Origin: Leclercia pneumoniae
GTDB taxonomy: Bacteria; Pseudomonadota; Gammaproteobacteria; Enterobacterales; Enterobacteriaceae
Assembly (NCBI RefSeq): GCF_017348915.1
Contig: NZ_CP071383.1
Location: 3,162,001-3,226,000, forward strand
Reading direction: 5' to 3'
DNA: 64,000 nt
The position numbers were made by a program, and so were the translations under genes. Positions 1-10,169 of the stretch are shown here, piece after piece. Within the stretch, counting starts at the first letter, position 1. Every line of letters begins with the position of its first letter. Below the pieces are notes generated by a model. That model was given only the letters and a program-made list of their open reading frames with translations, made no database searches and had not been told where the DNA came from.

Positions 1-479
1 CTGTTTCCGGAGTTGTTAAGCTCGATAGAAGATTGATCGGCCATGGTGGTGATCTCTTCTTGCTGCGCTTTGTGGTTCTGCCACCACCATGCGCCCGTCA
101 GACCGATCACTACAAACAGCACCAGCCAGGTAAAGCTCATTAACCAGCCGTCGCGTTTTTTGCGGCGTTTACCTAAAGAAAAAGTCTGCATCGGCGCGAC
201 CTTAGCCGCTCTGACCGGTGCCTGCTTTTCCATCATAGGCAGAAGTTCTTCTTCGGGGATATGCACCAGTTTTGCATAAGAGCGGATATAACCACGCAGA
301 AACGTTGAAGCGAGATCGGCCGGAGCCTTGTCTTCTTCAATATCGCGAACCGTGGAAACCTTCAGACATAGGCGCTCTGCAACGGCTTGCTGGCTAAGTC
401 CGAGTTGTTCACGGGCGTTGCGGAGACGAACGCCGGTGGAAAGTGCTGCATTTTGGTCGTGAGTGGCTTCAGTATTCAT
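1..479 (-). CDS. rodZ: Cytoskeletal protein RodZ, N-terminal part (cut by window edge)
   Basis: The first 159 residues of RodZ, an inner-membrane protein that links the MreB cytoskeleton to the rod-shape peptidoglycan machinery. Visible parts: a Cro/C1-type helix-turn-helix at about residues 17-80 ([20 protein letters not shown] and following), a very basic stretch at 104-110 (KRRKKRD), and one membrane helix at about 113-133 ([16 protein letters not shown]). The periplasmic C-terminal half lies beyond base 1; E. coli RodZ has 337 residues. The start is the ATG at 477-479, giving [10 protein letters not shown] as in the family. It runs in the same direction as rlmN, 292 bases upstream, as in E. 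coli. Confidence 0.95.
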   Translation of the reverse strand, partial: MNTEATHDQNAALSTGVRLRNAREQLGLSQQAVAERLCLKVSTVRDIEEDKAPADLASTFLRGYIRSYAKLVHIPEEELLPMMEKQAPVRAAKVAPMQTFSLGKRRKKRDGWLMSFTWLVLFVVIGLTGAWWWQNHKAQQEEITTMADQSSIELNNSGN

Positions 480-577
480 TCGCTACAACTACTGGTACGT
501 GAAAATTAAGGATCCAGGTGCCGGTGAGTCACAATGCTACCCGCACCGCGAAACTTCTGGTCAGTTAACCTTAGTAA

Positions 578-594
578 GACAGTCCTGGACTGTC
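578..594. repeat. 17-base perfect palindrome in the rodZ-rlmN gap
   Basis: GACAGTCC-T-GGACTGTC is a perfect inverted repeat with 8-base arms around a single central base, 99 bases upstream of the rodZ start. It could be a regulator operator for rodZ or part of an RNA hairpin. I do not recognise the site. Apart from this and the hairpin at 732-764, the 480-771 gap shows no gene. Confidence 0.5.
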
Positions 595-731
595 AGGTTT
601 TTGTTGACAGAAGAGGCCTGCCCGCGAGGCTAAACTGTTGTTGCGTCGTTACATACTGCCCTAAAGTCATCAGAAACGCACCGTAATTATTTCCCCTTCA
701 CTCGCACACGGAATGATTATGCGCGTGAGAC

Positions 732-764
732 GCCGTCACCGCGCAAAACCTGCGCGGTGGCGGC
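732..764 (-). terminator. Strong hairpin just after rlmN
   Basis: A 13-base stem (GCCGTCACCGCGC pairing with GCGCGGTGGCGGC, one G-U wobble) with a 7-base loop, starting 8 bases after the rlmN stop codon. No T-tract follows on the minus strand, so it may be a transcript-stabilising or attenuating hairpin in an rlmN-rodZ transcript rather than a full terminator. Confidence 0.45.
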
Positions 765-771
765 ATAAGGA

Positions 772-1938
772 TTAGACGGCTTTGACCGCAATCGACTCGC
801 CCTGCATGCGTTTACGCAGCGTGCGTTTGGTACGGTCAATGACGTCACCCGCCAGCTGACCACAGGCGGCATCGATATCATCACCGCGGGTTTTACGCAC
901 GATAGTGGTGAAACCGTACTCCATCAGAACTTTGGAGAAACGGTCGATGCGGCTGTTAGAGCTACGGCCATACGGCGCGCCAGGGAACGGGTTCCATGGG
1001 ATCAGGTTGATCTTGCATGGCGTATCTTTCAGCAGCTCGGCTAACTCATGCGCATGCTCGGTACCGTCGTTCACATGATCCAGCATCACGTACTCAATGG
1101 TCACGCGGCCCTGGTTAGCGTTGGACTTCTCCAGATAGCGGCGTACACCGGCAAGGAAAGCTTCGATATTGTACTTTTTGTTGATCGGTACAATTTCGTC
1201 ACGAATTTCGTCGTTAGGTGCGTGCAGGGAGATAGCCAGCGCCACGTCGATCATGTCACCCAGTTTATCCAGCGCAGGCACAACGCCCGAGGTAGAGAGG
1301 GTAACGCGACGTTTAGACAGACCAAAGCCGAAGTCGTCGAGCATGATCTCCATGGCCGGCACAACGTTCGTCAGGTTGAGCAGCGGTTCGCCCATGCCCA
1401 TCATCACAACGTTCGTAATCGGACGGGTACCGGTCACTTTTGCCGCACCGACGATTTTCGCCGCACGCCAGACCTGGCCGATAATTTCGGACACGCGCAG
1501 GTTGCGGTTAAAGCCTTGCTGGGCCGTAGAGCAGAATTTACACTCCAGCGCGCAGCCAACCTGTGAAGAGACGCACAGCGTTGCACGATCGTCTTCCGGA
1601 ATGTAGACCGTTTCAACACGCTGATCGCCCACGGCGATGGCCCACTTAATGGTGCCGTCAGAAGAGCGTTGCTCTTCTACGACTTCCGGCGCGCGAATCT
1701 CAGCCACTTCTTTAAGCTTGTTACGCAGCACTTTATTGATGTCAGTCATGTCATCAAAGTTGTCGCTGCAATAGTGGTACATCCACTTCATAACCTGATC
1801 GGCACGAAATGGCTTCTCGCCCATCTCTTTAAAGAACTCGCGCATCTGCTGACGGTTCAGATCCAGCAGGTTAATTTTTCCATTTTTATTTGGAACCGCA
1901 GGCGTGGCGATTTCGGAGGTGTTCACTAATTCAGACAT
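772..1938 (-). CDS. rlmN: Dual-specificity RNA methyltransferase RlmN (radical SAM)
   Basis: Methylates C2 of adenine 2503 in 23S rRNA and of adenine 37 in certain tRNAs, using two SAM molecules and a [4Fe-4S] cluster. The protein has 388 residues (E. coli 384, the difference being near the N-terminus). The radical-SAM CxxxCxxC motif is C129-C133-C136 in [11 protein letters not shown]122 lies just before it, and the C-terminal catalytic cysteine is near 359 in [11 protein letters not shown]. It starts with ATG at 1936-1938. It lies between ndk and rodZ, all on the minus strand, as in E. coli. Confidence 0.98.
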   Translation of the reverse strand: MSELVNTSEIATPAVPNKNGKINLLDLNRQQMREFFKEMGEKPFRADQVMKWMYHYCSDNFDDMTDINKVLRNKLKEVAEIRAPEVVEEQRSSDGTIKWAIAVGDQRVETVYIPEDDRATLCVSSQVGCALECKFCSTAQQGFNRNLRVSEIIGQVWRAAKIVGAAKVTGTRPITNVVMMGMGEPLLNLTNVVPAMEIMLDDFGFGLSKRRVTLSTSGVVPALDKLGDMIDVALAISLHAPNDEIRDEIVPINKKYNIEAFLAGVRRYLEKSNANQGRVTIEYVMLDHVNDGTEHAHELAELLKDTPCKINLIPWNPFPGAPYGRSSNSRIDRFSKVLMEYGFTTIVRKTRGDDIDAACGQLAGDVIDRTKRTLRKRMQGESIAVKAV

Positions 1939-1992
1939 AATTTTTTCCGGCCTCGTTGTTACACGTTATGGCCCGTGGAGGGTTGAAAAGAA

Positions 1993-2026
1993 ACGCCCCG
2001 GAAAGCAGTGTGCTCATCCGGGGCGT
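1993..2026 (-). terminator. Intrinsic terminator of ndk
   Basis: Read on the minus strand: ACGCCCCGGA, a 14-base loop, then TCCGGGGCGT, followed by the T-rich TTCTTTTC. The 10-base stem and T-rich tail fit a rho-independent terminator lying 82 bases after the ndk stop and ahead of rlmN. Confidence 0.8.
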
Positions 2027-2052
2027 TGCATTGTACAAAGTCTGGCGCAGGG

Positions 2053-2074
2053 ATGCCACGTTTGCACGTGGCAT
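2053..2074 (-). other. Hairpin between ndk and its terminator
   Basis: ATGCCACGT-TTGC-ACGTGGCAT is a perfect 9-base stem with a 4-base loop, 33 bases after the ndk stop. There is no T-tract. It could protect the ndk mRNA 3' end. Confidence 0.5.
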
Positions 2075-2107
2075 TTACGAAAATAATGTGTAAACGAAAC
2101 CGTTAAA

Positions 2108-2539
2108 TTAACGGGTACGTGGACACACTTCGCCTTCTGCGAAGAAGAAAGCGATTTCACGGGCTGCTGATTCAACAGAGTCGGAACCGTGGGTGCCGTT
2201 CTCGGTGAAGCTGTCTGCGTAGTCAGCGCGCAGCGTACCCGCCAGGGCGTTGTCCGGGTTGGTTGCACCCAGCAGATCGCGGTGACGCTGAACCGCGTTT
2301 TCGCCTTCCAGTACAGAGACAACGATTGGGCCAGAGGTCATGAACTCTACCAGGCCGTCGAAGAATGGGCGACCTTCATGCTCAGCGTAGAAACCGCGAG
2401 CCTGCTCTACGGTCAGATGCAGCATTTTGGTGCCAACGATTTTGAACCCTGCAGATTCAAAGCGAGCAAAGATGCTGCCAATAACGTTTTTTGCCACCGC
2501 GTTTGGTTTGATGATGGAAAAAGTACGTTCAATAGCCAT
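2108..2539 (-). CDS. ndk: Nucleoside diphosphate kinase
   Basis: Transfers the gamma phosphate between nucleoside triphosphates and diphosphates through a phosphohistidine, which keeps NTP and dNTP pools balanced in the cytoplasm. The 143-residue length is the family norm. The active-site histidine is H117 in the NGTHGSDS motif, and the nucleotide-binding KPNAV segment is at 11-15. It is monocistronic, with its own terminator at 1993-2026, and lies between pbpC and rlmN. Confidence 0.98.
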   Translation of the reverse strand: MAIERTFSIIKPNAVAKNVIGSIFARFESAGFKIVGTKMLHLTVEQARGFYAEHEGRPFFDGLVEFMTSGPIVVSVLEGENAVQRHRDLLGATNPDNALAGTLRADYADSFTENGTHGSDSVESAAREIAFFFAEGEVCPRTR

Positions 2540-2700
2540 GATTACCTCTGTGATTTGTTATGTGGTTTGCATACAGCGTTAGACCTGGCGCGGATTATAA
2601 TGAGCAATAGCGCCATTGCCTATGGATGGATGTAACATTTTTTTAAAATAAGACGAGTTTCAACAACAGAAACGTTCAGAGACGCCTTTTCTCCGTTTAC

Positions 2701-5025
2701 CTACTGCAGCGTAAAGTGCACAGTGGCCACCTGCCCGGCTTCATCCATTACCAGAAGTTGATACTCCCCGGCCTGTTCCAGTTTTAAGGTATAGGTCCGC
2801 CCTTGCGCATTGAGCGGTTCACCGTTTAAAAACCACCAGCGCTGCCCCGTACTACCGCTAACCTGTAGCGGCAGCGACACGCGCGGCTCGCCCGGAAGAC
2901 GCTTAACAACCGCCCCCTCCTGAATACCGGAAAGAATTAACGGCACCGGATCGTCCTGACTCAACGGCGGGCACTGCGTCGATGACGGCGGAATACGCTC
3001 CGCCCGCCGCTCTGTTCCCGGCAGCCACGGCTCCAGCGCCAGCGGCCAGACGTCGACTGTTTTCTGCCTCGCCTGCGGGCAATCTGCCGCGACCCGTTTA
3101 CCGGCGCTATCCAGCCACAGAGGGAAGCGGATCCCTCGCATCCCCTCCTGCTCGGGCAGTAAAAGCGTAGGCGGCTGGCTGCCATCGAGCAGCCAGGTTG
3201 CCAGACGTCGACGGCAGTTATCATCCCCATCGGGCAATGCCTGGCCTCCAGGCCAGCAGATGACCCCGCGCCCCACAGACGCAGGACGCGGGTCGCGTGG
3301 GAGTCGCGCTTCATCCACCACCGAGTGCGACAGCAGCAAATTGTTCACCTGGTTAAGCAGCGGTACCGCGCTGGCATAGCCAAACTGCCCCGCCACCGGC
3401 GTACCGTCCGGCCGACCGGTCCAGATGCCGATGACATAACGGGCATTAACACCGATAGCCCAGGCATCGCGATAGCCATAGCTGGTGCCGGTCTTAACCG
3501 CCAGCGGCACCACCTGAGGCAACGCGCTATCTGGCAAAGGCTGGGCCTGGTTAGCCAGTATTCGACGAATGATCCACGCCGCCCCCGGCGTCATTAACGG
3601 GCGTTCAACCAGCGGATCGCCGGGTAACAGACGCAGTCGCGCGGCATTTCCATGCCGGGCAAAAGCACTGTAGGCGGCGACAATATCCTGCAGGCGTGCC
3701 CCCGCCCCGCCCAGAATCAGCGCCAGATTGGGCTGGGCTCCGGCGGGCAAGATGAGCGGTAAGCCGACGTTACGTAGCTTCCCGGCAAATTTTTTCGGTC
3801 CGTAGGCTTCCAGCACCTGTACCGCAGGGAGATTCAGCGAGCGTAGCAGCGCCTCGCTCATACTGATTGGGCCATGGAATCCGCTATCGAAATTGCCAGG
3901 CCGATAATCGCCGGTGCGGCGAGGAACGTCCTGTAGCAGCGAGGCCGGATGGATCAGTCCGTCGTCCATCGCCAGGCCATAAACGAAGGGCTTCAGCACC
4001 GATCCCGGGGATCGGATTGCGCTCACCATATCCACATGACTGAAGCGACTGTCATCGTTAATGTCTACCGATCCCACCCAGCCGCGCACTTTCATCGTGG
4101 CGTGATCGACAACGATCATTGCCAGCGAGCTACGCGGCGGCAGGCGCCCTTTCCAGTTCATTGCCAGCTCTTCAAGCTGGCGCTGCAAGGCGGCATCCAG
4201 CGTGGTGACAATTTTATCGTCGCGGCTTTTGCCCAGCATCATTCGCGAGAACAACGGCGCCAGCTGCGGCATCTGACGCGGCGCCAGCCACACCGGCTCT
4301 TCACGGGATTCCCGCACCTGCTTCGCGCTCCACACCCCCTGGGTTTCCATCCGCGCCAGCACTTTGTTGCGCGCCGCTTCGGCGCGCCCGGGCCAGCGGT
4401 CAGGACGCAGACGGCTCGGCGCCTGCGGCAATACTGCCAGCAACGCCGCCTCGGAGTAGCTGAGCTGTGCCGGTGATTTGCCCAGGTAGGCCCAGCTTGC
4501 AGCCCCTACCCCCTGCAATGTGCCGCCAAAGGGGGCGCGATTGAGGTAGAGCGTCAGGATATCGCGCTTTGACAGGTGCCACTCCAGCTGCAGGGCGCGC
4601 CAGAGTTGACGAATTTTGCCGCCAAAGGTGCGGGGATGTGGATCGAGAAGGCGCGCGACCTGCATGGTCAGGGTGCTCCCTCCGGAAACCACTCTGCCAG
4701 AGGTGAGATCTTGCCAGGCGGCACGCAGAACGGAAAAGGGGTTAACGCCCGGATGATCCCAGAACCAGCGATCTTCGTACTGGATCAGCGCTTCAAGATA
4801 GCGGGGAGAGACCTCTTCTATTGTGACCGGATAGCGCCAGATCCCTTCACTGTCGGCAAAGCGCCAGAGCGGCGTGCCCTGTTCGTCCACAACAACCCGC
4901 GCGGGATTAACCTCTTTTAACGGTAGCGGCCACAGGCGATCGGCGGCAACAACCAGCCCCCATATCAGCAGAATCGCCCCCGCCAGCCACAGCCAGCGGG
5001 AGCGCAATGGTGAAAGAACCGGCAC
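2701..5025 (-). CDS. pbpC: Penicillin-binding protein 1C
   Basis: Bifunctional class A-type peptidoglycan synthase of 774 residues anchored by an N-terminal membrane helix (about 12-28). The glycosyltransferase domain has the catalytic glutamate E84 in YEDRWFWDHPG and the SGGSTLTMQ motif near 114-122. The transpeptidase domain has S342-V-L-K345, an SLN motif and KTGTSYGYRDAW. A C-terminal BiPBP-type domain ends the protein. Translation starts at GTG (5023-5025), one base after the yfhM stop (TAA-C-GTG), so the two are translationally linked. E. coli PbpC has weak or uncertain transpeptidase function; its pairing with the macroglobulin YfhM suggests joint defence or repair of the periplasm. 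Confidence 0.97.
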   Translation of the reverse strand: MPVLSPLRSRWLWLAGAILLIWGLVVAADRLWPLPLKEVNPARVVVDEQGTPLWRFADSEGIWRYPVTIEEVSPRYLEALIQYEDRWFWDHPGVNPFSVLRAAWQDLTSGRVVSGGSTLTMQVARLLDPHPRTFGGKIRQLWRALQLEWHLSKRDILTLYLNRAPFGGTLQGVGAASWAYLGKSPAQLSYSEAALLAVLPQAPSRLRPDRWPGRAEAARNKVLARMETQGVWSAKQVRESREEPVWLAPRQMPQLAPLFSRMMLGKSRDDKIVTTLDAALQRQLEELAMNWKGRLPPRSSLAMIVVDHATMKVRGWVGSVDINDDSRFSHVDMVSAIRSPGSVLKPFVYGLAMDDGLIHPASLLQDVPRRTGDYRPGNFDSGFHGPISMSEALLRSLNLPAVQVLEAYGPKKFAGKLRNVGLPLILPAGAQPNLALILGGAGARLQDIVAAYSAFARHGNAARLRLLPGDPLVERPLMTPGAAWIIRRILANQAQPLPDSALPQVVPLAVKTGTSYGYRDAWAIGVNARYVIGIWTGRPDGTPVAGQFGYASAVPLLNQVNNLLLSHSVVDEARLPRDPRPASVGRGVICWPGGQALPDGDDNCRRRLATWLLDGSQPPTLLLPEQEGMRGIRFPLWLDSAGKRVAADCPQARQKTVDVWPLALEPWLPGTERRAERIPPSSTQCPPLSQDDPVPLILSGIQEGAVVKRLPGEPRVSLPLQVSGSTGQRWWFLNGEPLNAQGRTYTLKLEQAGEYQLLVMDEAGQVATVHFTLQ

Positions 5026-5026
5026 G

Positions 5027-8000
5027 TTATGGGGCTACAGTCAGCGGGCCACTTGCCGCACCCGTTGCCCGCCACTGGGGAACGTACATCGATTCAACCA
5101 TGGGGACCGGCACCTGATAGGTCCCCGGCGTCACGGCACGTGCCAGGTAGAACAGCGTGACGGGCTGACCTTCATTCACCGGTACTGCGGCCACAAAACG
5201 GTCATCGCGAAACTCCATGTGCTGGATATCCGCCTGCTGCATCTGGTTTAGCAGATTTTGCACTTCGCTACCGCTCTCCTGCAGGCTGGCGCTGCTGCTG
5301 GCCAGATTCTGATTTTCCAGCTCAAGACCGGCAGGGAGCAGATCAACCACCAGCGCATCCGGTACGTTCTGGCTGGCCTGCACCTCGAGCCAGACCAGTA
5401 CCAGCTCACCGCTCTTCAGGGTAGAGAGATCTTTGCTGCTGCCATCGGTGGCCAGAATGTGGCGCTCGATTTTCAGCACCTTCGAGGAAGGCTGCGGCGC
5501 ACGCTGTGGATAGCCGCTACTGTCGAGACGTACCCACAGCGGACTGGTGCCACTGTTAGTCACCTGCAGCGCAGCCAGCCGATCGCCATCGACATTGGTT
5601 ACCTGCGGTTTGTCACCGTGCGCCGGCTCTTCTGCCAGGCTGGTGGTGGCCTGCCACGCACCAGAGAGCGTTTGTTGCGCGCGTCCGGCGAGGAACAGGG
5701 CATTACTCTCCTGGGTTGATAGCCAGCGCTGGCTGAATGCCTGCTGTACCAGGGCATTCAGCAGGGTGTTTTGTGCCTGCGGTAACAGAGAATTTTCCTG
5801 CAACAGCGCGAGCATCATGGCGTTATCACGCAGCTGACTGCCGTAATCCGCGATCCAGTTTTGCGACTCGATACGCGGGGTTTGCAGCGCAGCTTCCAGC
5901 GCCTGCTGGCTTCGTGGCGCATCTCCCATCATCTTCAACGCGATGCCTAACTGCATCAGCGGCAGACCCGATTTTGCCTGCGCATGCTTTTCCCATATTT
6001 CACGCAGCGCACCCAGCGGGGCTTTTTGCTGACGCGCCAGCACCAGCGCGGCATAAGCCTGCACCGCGAACTTACTGGCCTGGGTATCGTTACTGTAGCG
6101 AATAGAGATCATGCCCGGGTCCTGCAGATAACGCAGCAGACGGTTGTTAGCACTGTTTAGCGCCTCTGCCGGCACGCTGTAGCCCTGCTCGCCCGCCCGT
6201 ACCAGGAAGTCAGTCACGTAGGCCGTCAGCCAGTACTCTTCCGGGCCGTTTTTATCCCAGAGCGCAAAACCGCCGTCATCCCGCTGCATCTGTAACAGAC
6301 GCGAGATGACTACATCAATCGCACCACGACGTTTTTCATCGGTGTCACCTTTGATACCCAGCGCAGCCAGCTGCGCGGCGTTGGTGTAGATCGACGGGAA
6401 GAGTCCACTGGTAGTCTGCTCCAGGCAGCCATAAGGATAGGCCTGCAGTTCACGGATATAACGCGCGAGGTTGAGCGGCGGTTTGCCGCTCAGCATCAGT
6501 TGCCCCTGCAACGTAGCAGGCGAGAAACCGGCAAGGTGTTGCCCTGGCGCAATCCAGCTCTCCCCCGGGTTGAGCATCGTACCCGAGTTAACCGTCTGTG
6601 CCGGGAAGGCCGAACGCACGCCGATTTTCCAGTTTTTACTCAACGGCGCGAAGGTTTCGCCGGGAAGCGACAGGCCATTGACCTGGGCCACTACCTCTCC
6701 GTCGCCATATCCCTCCAGCGCACGCACCGGGATGAATAGGGTGCTACGTGCACCGGGCGCCAGTTTTACGGGCTGCGGTTGCCCCCCTTCCAGCGCCAGT
6801 TTGCCGTGAACCGTTAACGCCACGTTCAGCGTCTGCGGCCGATCGGTCAGGTTAGTGAGATCCAGCGTCAGCCGCGAAATATCGCCGCTGGCGAGGAAGC
6901 GTGGAGTGTTGAGCTCAGCGATGACCGGTGCCGCGACCACGACCTTACTTTCGCCGCTGCCAAAGTCGTCGTCGGTCCAGGCTTGTGCCATCAGACGAAG
7001 CTCACCGTTAAAATCGCCGATCGGCATCGTAATGGTGCCTTCGCCGTTAGCATCCAGCTCAACCGGCTGCGCCTGCTGGGCGATGATGGTCACGTGATTA
7101 ACAGGCGGTTTGCCGCCACGTTTGAGCTCATCGCCATCGCCGCCGAAGCGCAGGGAGGCCAGACGCCCCCGCCCCTCTATGACCTGGCCGTAGATGTCGT
7201 AAATATCGGCGCCGTAACGCTTCTGCCCAAAGAAGGCCTGCCAGGGATCCGGCGTGACATAGTCGGTAATGTTTAGCACGCCGCTGTCCACCGCCGAGAG
7301 CAGGACATTCACTTTCTGCGGCACCGCCCCCTCTTTAACGCTGGCTTTCACCTTCACCGTCACCGTCTGGTCAGGACGCATTTTTGGCGGGTTTTCCAGC
7401 GAAAGATTCAGACGACGGTTTTCATCCCCCATCGGCAAGTGCAGCAGGCCGACGGCGCGTTTTGGCGTGGCAGATTTAGACTTATCGCCGGGACGTACCA
7501 CCAGCGTACTGAGGTAGAGGTCGTGGCGTTTCCAGGCTTTATCGACAGGAATAGAGAGCTCCAGCCCGTCGGCCGGAACATTGATCTCTTTCCACCATAG
7601 CGGCCCTTCGCTGGATTCGATCATCGCATAGCCTTTCCCGGCAGCCGGGGCGGCAATATGCAGCTTGATGGTATCGCCAGGCTGGTAAGCCGGTTTGTCT
7701 ATCTTCAACGTAACGCGATCCGGGCGCGCCGCGCCGCTGCCTTCACTGTTATCTTGCCAGCTATAACCGGCCCAGAAACGGACGCTGCTGACGGTGTCGT
7801 TTGGCGCTTTTACTTCCAGACGATATGATCCCCACTCCACCGGGAAGCTCACTTTACCGGTCTCATCGGCCTTCAGATCCAGCGCCTGCTCCGCTTCGAT
7901 CAGATCTTTTTGATCGTACTGGGACTGCCAGCCTTCGCTCTCTGACCAGTTCCAGAAGTAGTCACGACGCTCGCGGATAAGGCGAACCTGCAGACCTGAA

Positions 8001-9985
8001 ACTGCTTTTTTGGCGCCGCTGGCATCGGTGTAAACAATATCGAAACCGGCCTGGCTATTTTCGTCCACGATGGGCTGCGTCACGGTGGTGTCGGTGCGGT
8101 AGTCATAGACCGCTTTGCTGGCGAACTGCGGGCGAATCCCCGCCAGCGTGTCCGCCGGCCAGATAGCCTGTTCAGCGCGACGTGTCACCGGGCGGCCACC
8201 GGACTCCAGCAGGCTGGCCTGCAAAATGAGCTGCAGCGGTGAGTGCGTCTCTTTCCACTGGCTCTCCGCGCTGACCTGCCCGCGCCCCTCGTCATTTAAC
8301 GTGAGTTGAACTTCATCCAGACTGCGGCTCAGGTTCTCTTCAGCGATATCGCCAAACTGGAATCCCGGCAGTGCCGCGACCGCCTCACGCAGCGGGCGCA
8401 GGAACAGCTGCCCCTGTAGACTATTGCCGTTTGCGGGCGCGCCATACAGGTAATACCCGTTCACGTCGAAGCTGACATTGTCCTGCGGTTTAACAGGCGC
8501 TTTTTGCCCGCTGATATTCAGCGCCATCCGCTCCGGCATAAAGTCTTCGACGTGGAAATCCCACATCTGCTTTTGATTATCGCCGGTGCTGGCGCGGATG
8601 TGCCACATCCCGGTCTGTGCGCCGCTATCCAGCGCATAATTAAAGCGATAGAGGCCATTTTCCGGCTGGCTCACGACGGTTCGCGCCACCTGTCCATCCG
8701 GGCGTAATACTTCCAGTTTTACCGGCTGGTCAGGCAAGGGTTTTCCATCACTGTCGCGCAGTAAGCCATTAAGAATTACCGTTTCTCCCGGCCGGTAGAG
8801 GTCACGCGGGCCAAACATAAAGAACTGTTTGCTAAAACCTGGCGCACCGGCAATAGCGAATTCGGCGAGGTCGAGTGCGGGCAGATTGAGGTCGAGAAGC
8901 GTGGTTTGCCCCTCTTTACGCGCCAGAATAAGCGCCGCTTCTTTATCCGTTTGCAGCACAGCGTGACCATCGCCGTCGCTGGCGGCCTGAGCCAGCGTCT
9001 GGCCTTTGTCGTTGAGCAGCACGACATCAACGCCGGCCTGCGCGCCACCGTTTTCAATGCTCTGGGTAAAGATATCCAGCCGGTTGTGGTAGCGGTGAAC
9101 CGACAGGCCAATATCGCTGAGGGTAAAGAGCGTGGCGGCATTGCTGTAATTGTAATGCCCCGCCTGGTTCATTACCGCCAGGTAAACACCGGCCTGCTGC
9201 AGCGGTGCGATATCACGCAGCGGTAACAGCAGTTTTTCACGGGTGTTACGCGCCGGGTTGAGGTCGAAGCGGCCGGTATAGACCAGCTCCGCCATTTTAA
9301 GCAAATTGTCGGATTCCCAGTTGGTCAGGGAGTTACGGTATTCCCACTGGCTGACAAATGCCGTCAGCGACTCCGGTTTCACCCGATAGAAATTGACGTC
9401 AACGTTGCTGACGTTCAGCGCCATGACCGGCAGCCCCTCTACCACCTTGCCCGGTAGCAGCGAGCCGCGGCTGGCAAAGCCGACGGTAGGCTCGATATCG
9501 CGCGTGGTTATCGCTTTTTCGTAGTCGCTATCGAAGGTAGCTTTATTCAGTGCCAGCAGGCCACGCTCAACGGTCACCACCAGATTGCGGTTGGGCTCCA
9601 GATGACGTAAACGGACCTCTTTCAGATTTGGCGCCAGTTCCCATGCGCCATCCACCTTGCCGCTTTTCTTGTCCACGACGTGGAGGGTTTTTGCGAAATC
9701 CTGGGAAGGATCGAGCGGCACCGAGAAGGTGAGCACCAGCGTCGATGCGCCGTCGAGCTGAATTTCCGACGCATCCAGCAGCGTCAGCGGCTTGCCCTGA
9801 CTCTGTTCCGCCAGTTTTTGCAGCGTGGCGTCGTCGGGTTTAGTCGCAGCCTTCGGTTCAGCAGGCGTTGCCGCAGCGGTTGCCGGCGCTTCTGCATGGG
9901 GTTTCTCGGTGTTGTCATCACAGCCGGCAAGCGTAAAGGCTGTCAGCAGCGCTATGGACAGCGCGGCGAGGCGAAACGGTTTCAT
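5027..9985 (-). CDS. yfhM: Bacterial alpha-2-macroglobulin lipoprotein
   Basis: A 1652-residue periplasmic protease trap. The lipoprotein signal ends in the lipobox LAGC near residues 19-22, followed by DD, the classical inner-membrane retention signal. A long series of MG domains follows, then the thioester motif CLEQ within YPYGCLEQTT and the alpha-helical thioester domain. Cleavage of the bait region by an attacking protease is thought to expose the thioester and trap the protease. The length is within the family range (E. coli 1653). It is co-transcribed with pbpC, and its promoter must lie in the 286-base gap shared with the divergent sugar operon. Confidence 0.97.
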   Translation of the reverse strand: MKPFRLAALSIALLTAFTLAGCDDNTEKPHAEAPATAAATPAEPKAATKPDDATLQKLAEQSQGKPLTLLDASEIQLDGASTLVLTFSVPLDPSQDFAKTLHVVDKKSGKVDGAWELAPNLKEVRLRHLEPNRNLVVTVERGLLALNKATFDSDYEKAITTRDIEPTVGFASRGSLLPGKVVEGLPVMALNVSNVDVNFYRVKPESLTAFVSQWEYRNSLTNWESDNLLKMAELVYTGRFDLNPARNTREKLLLPLRDIAPLQQAGVYLAVMNQAGHYNYSNAATLFTLSDIGLSVHRYHNRLDIFTQSIENGGAQAGVDVVLLNDKGQTLAQAASDGDGHAVLQTDKEAALILARKEGQTTLLDLNLPALDLAEFAIAGAPGFSKQFFMFGPRDLYRPGETVILNGLLRDSDGKPLPDQPVKLEVLRPDGQVARTVVSQPENGLYRFNYALDSGAQTGMWHIRASTGDNQKQMWDFHVEDFMPERMALNISGQKAPVKPQDNVSFDVNGYYLYGAPANGNSLQGQLFLRPLREAVAALPGFQFGDIAEENLSRSLDEVQLTLNDEGRGQVSAESQWKETHSPLQLILQASLLESGGRPVTRRAEQAIWPADTLAGIRPQFASKAVYDYRTDTTVTQPIVDENSQAGFDIVYTDASGAKKAVSGLQVRLIRERRDYFWNWSESEGWQSQYDQKDLIEAEQALDLKADETGKVSFPVEWGSYRLEVKAPNDTVSSVRFWAGYSWQDNSEGSGAARPDRVTLKIDKPAYQPGDTIKLHIAAPAAGKGYAMIESSEGPLWWKEINVPADGLELSIPVDKAWKRHDLYLSTLVVRPGDKSKSATPKRAVGLLHLPMGDENRRLNLSLENPPKMRPDQTVTVKVKASVKEGAVPQKVNVLLSAVDSGVLNITDYVTPDPWQAFFGQKRYGADIYDIYGQVIEGRGRLASLRFGGDGDELKRGGKPPVNHVTIIAQQAQPVELDANGEGTITMPIGDFNGELRLMAQAWTDDDFGSGESKVVVAAPVIAELNTPRFLASGDISRLTLDLTNLTDRPQTLNVALTVHGKLALEGGQPQPVKLAPGARSTLFIPVRALEGYGDGEVVAQVNGLSLPGETFAPLSKNWKIGVRSAFPAQTVNSGTMLNPGESWIAPGQHLAGFSPATLQGQLMLSGKPPLNLARYIRELQAYPYGCLEQTTSGLFPSIYTNAAQLAALGIKGDTDEKRRGAIDVVISRLLQMQRDDGGFALWDKNGPEEYWLTAYVTDFLVRAGEQGYSVPAEALNSANNRLLRYLQDPGMISIRYSNDTQASKFAVQAYAALVLARQQKAPLGALREIWEKHAQAKSGLPLMQLGIALKMMGDAPRSQQALEAALQTPRIESQNWIADYGSQLRDNAMMLALLQENSLLPQAQNTLLNALVQQAFSQRWLSTQESNALFLAGRAQQTLSGAWQATTSLAEEPAHGDKPQVTNVDGDRLAALQVTNSGTSPLWVRLDSSGYPQRAPQPSSKVLKIERHILATDGSSKDLSTLKSGELVLVWLEVQASQNVPDALVVDLLPAGLELENQNLASSSASLQESGSEVQNLLNQMQQADIQHMEFRDDRFVAAVPVNEGQPVTLFYLARAVTPGTYQVPVPMVESMYVPQWRATGAASGPLTVAP

Positions 9986-10120
9986 CCTGCATCCCTGGCC
10001 TGAGAGGCCTGTTGGTCGTCGTCGGGTTAAGTATTATCCGCAAGTTTCATTAATACAAAAGCCCATTTTGAGGGGGCTGGAAAGCGCCTCGCAAAATGGT
10101 ATAGGGAACAGCATCCACCC

Positions 10121-10136
10121 TGTTATACCGATCACA
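10121..10136. promoter_or_regulatory. CRP-like binding site for the alpha-glucoside PTS operon
   Basis: TGTTA-TACCGA-TCACA matches the CRP core TGTGA-N6-TCACA at 9 of 10 positions. It lies 151 bases upstream of the PTS start and 136 bases upstream of the yfhM start. A cAMP-CRP site is expected for a PTS sugar operon. This is inferred from the match only. Confidence 0.5.
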
Positions 10137-10144
10137 ACCTGCAT

Positions 10145-10158
10145 GGTTACATGTTACC
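10145..10158. promoter_or_regulatory. Imperfect palindrome, operator candidate
   Basis: GGTTACA-TGTTACC is an inverted repeat with one mismatch, just downstream of the CRP-like site and upstream of the PTS gene. It may be the operator of the RpiR regulator encoded at 14135-14905. No consensus is known to me for it. Confidence 0.3.
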
Positions 10159-10169
10159 TTTTAGGTCAT

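Noticed and set aside
1048..1606. Long plus-strand open frames inside rlmN
   Set aside because: They are antisense frames in a GC-rich, strongly conserved gene with no ribosome site and no recognisable protein. The same applies to the long antisense frames in purL (38390-40669), lepA (53010-54326) and iscS (21065-21997).
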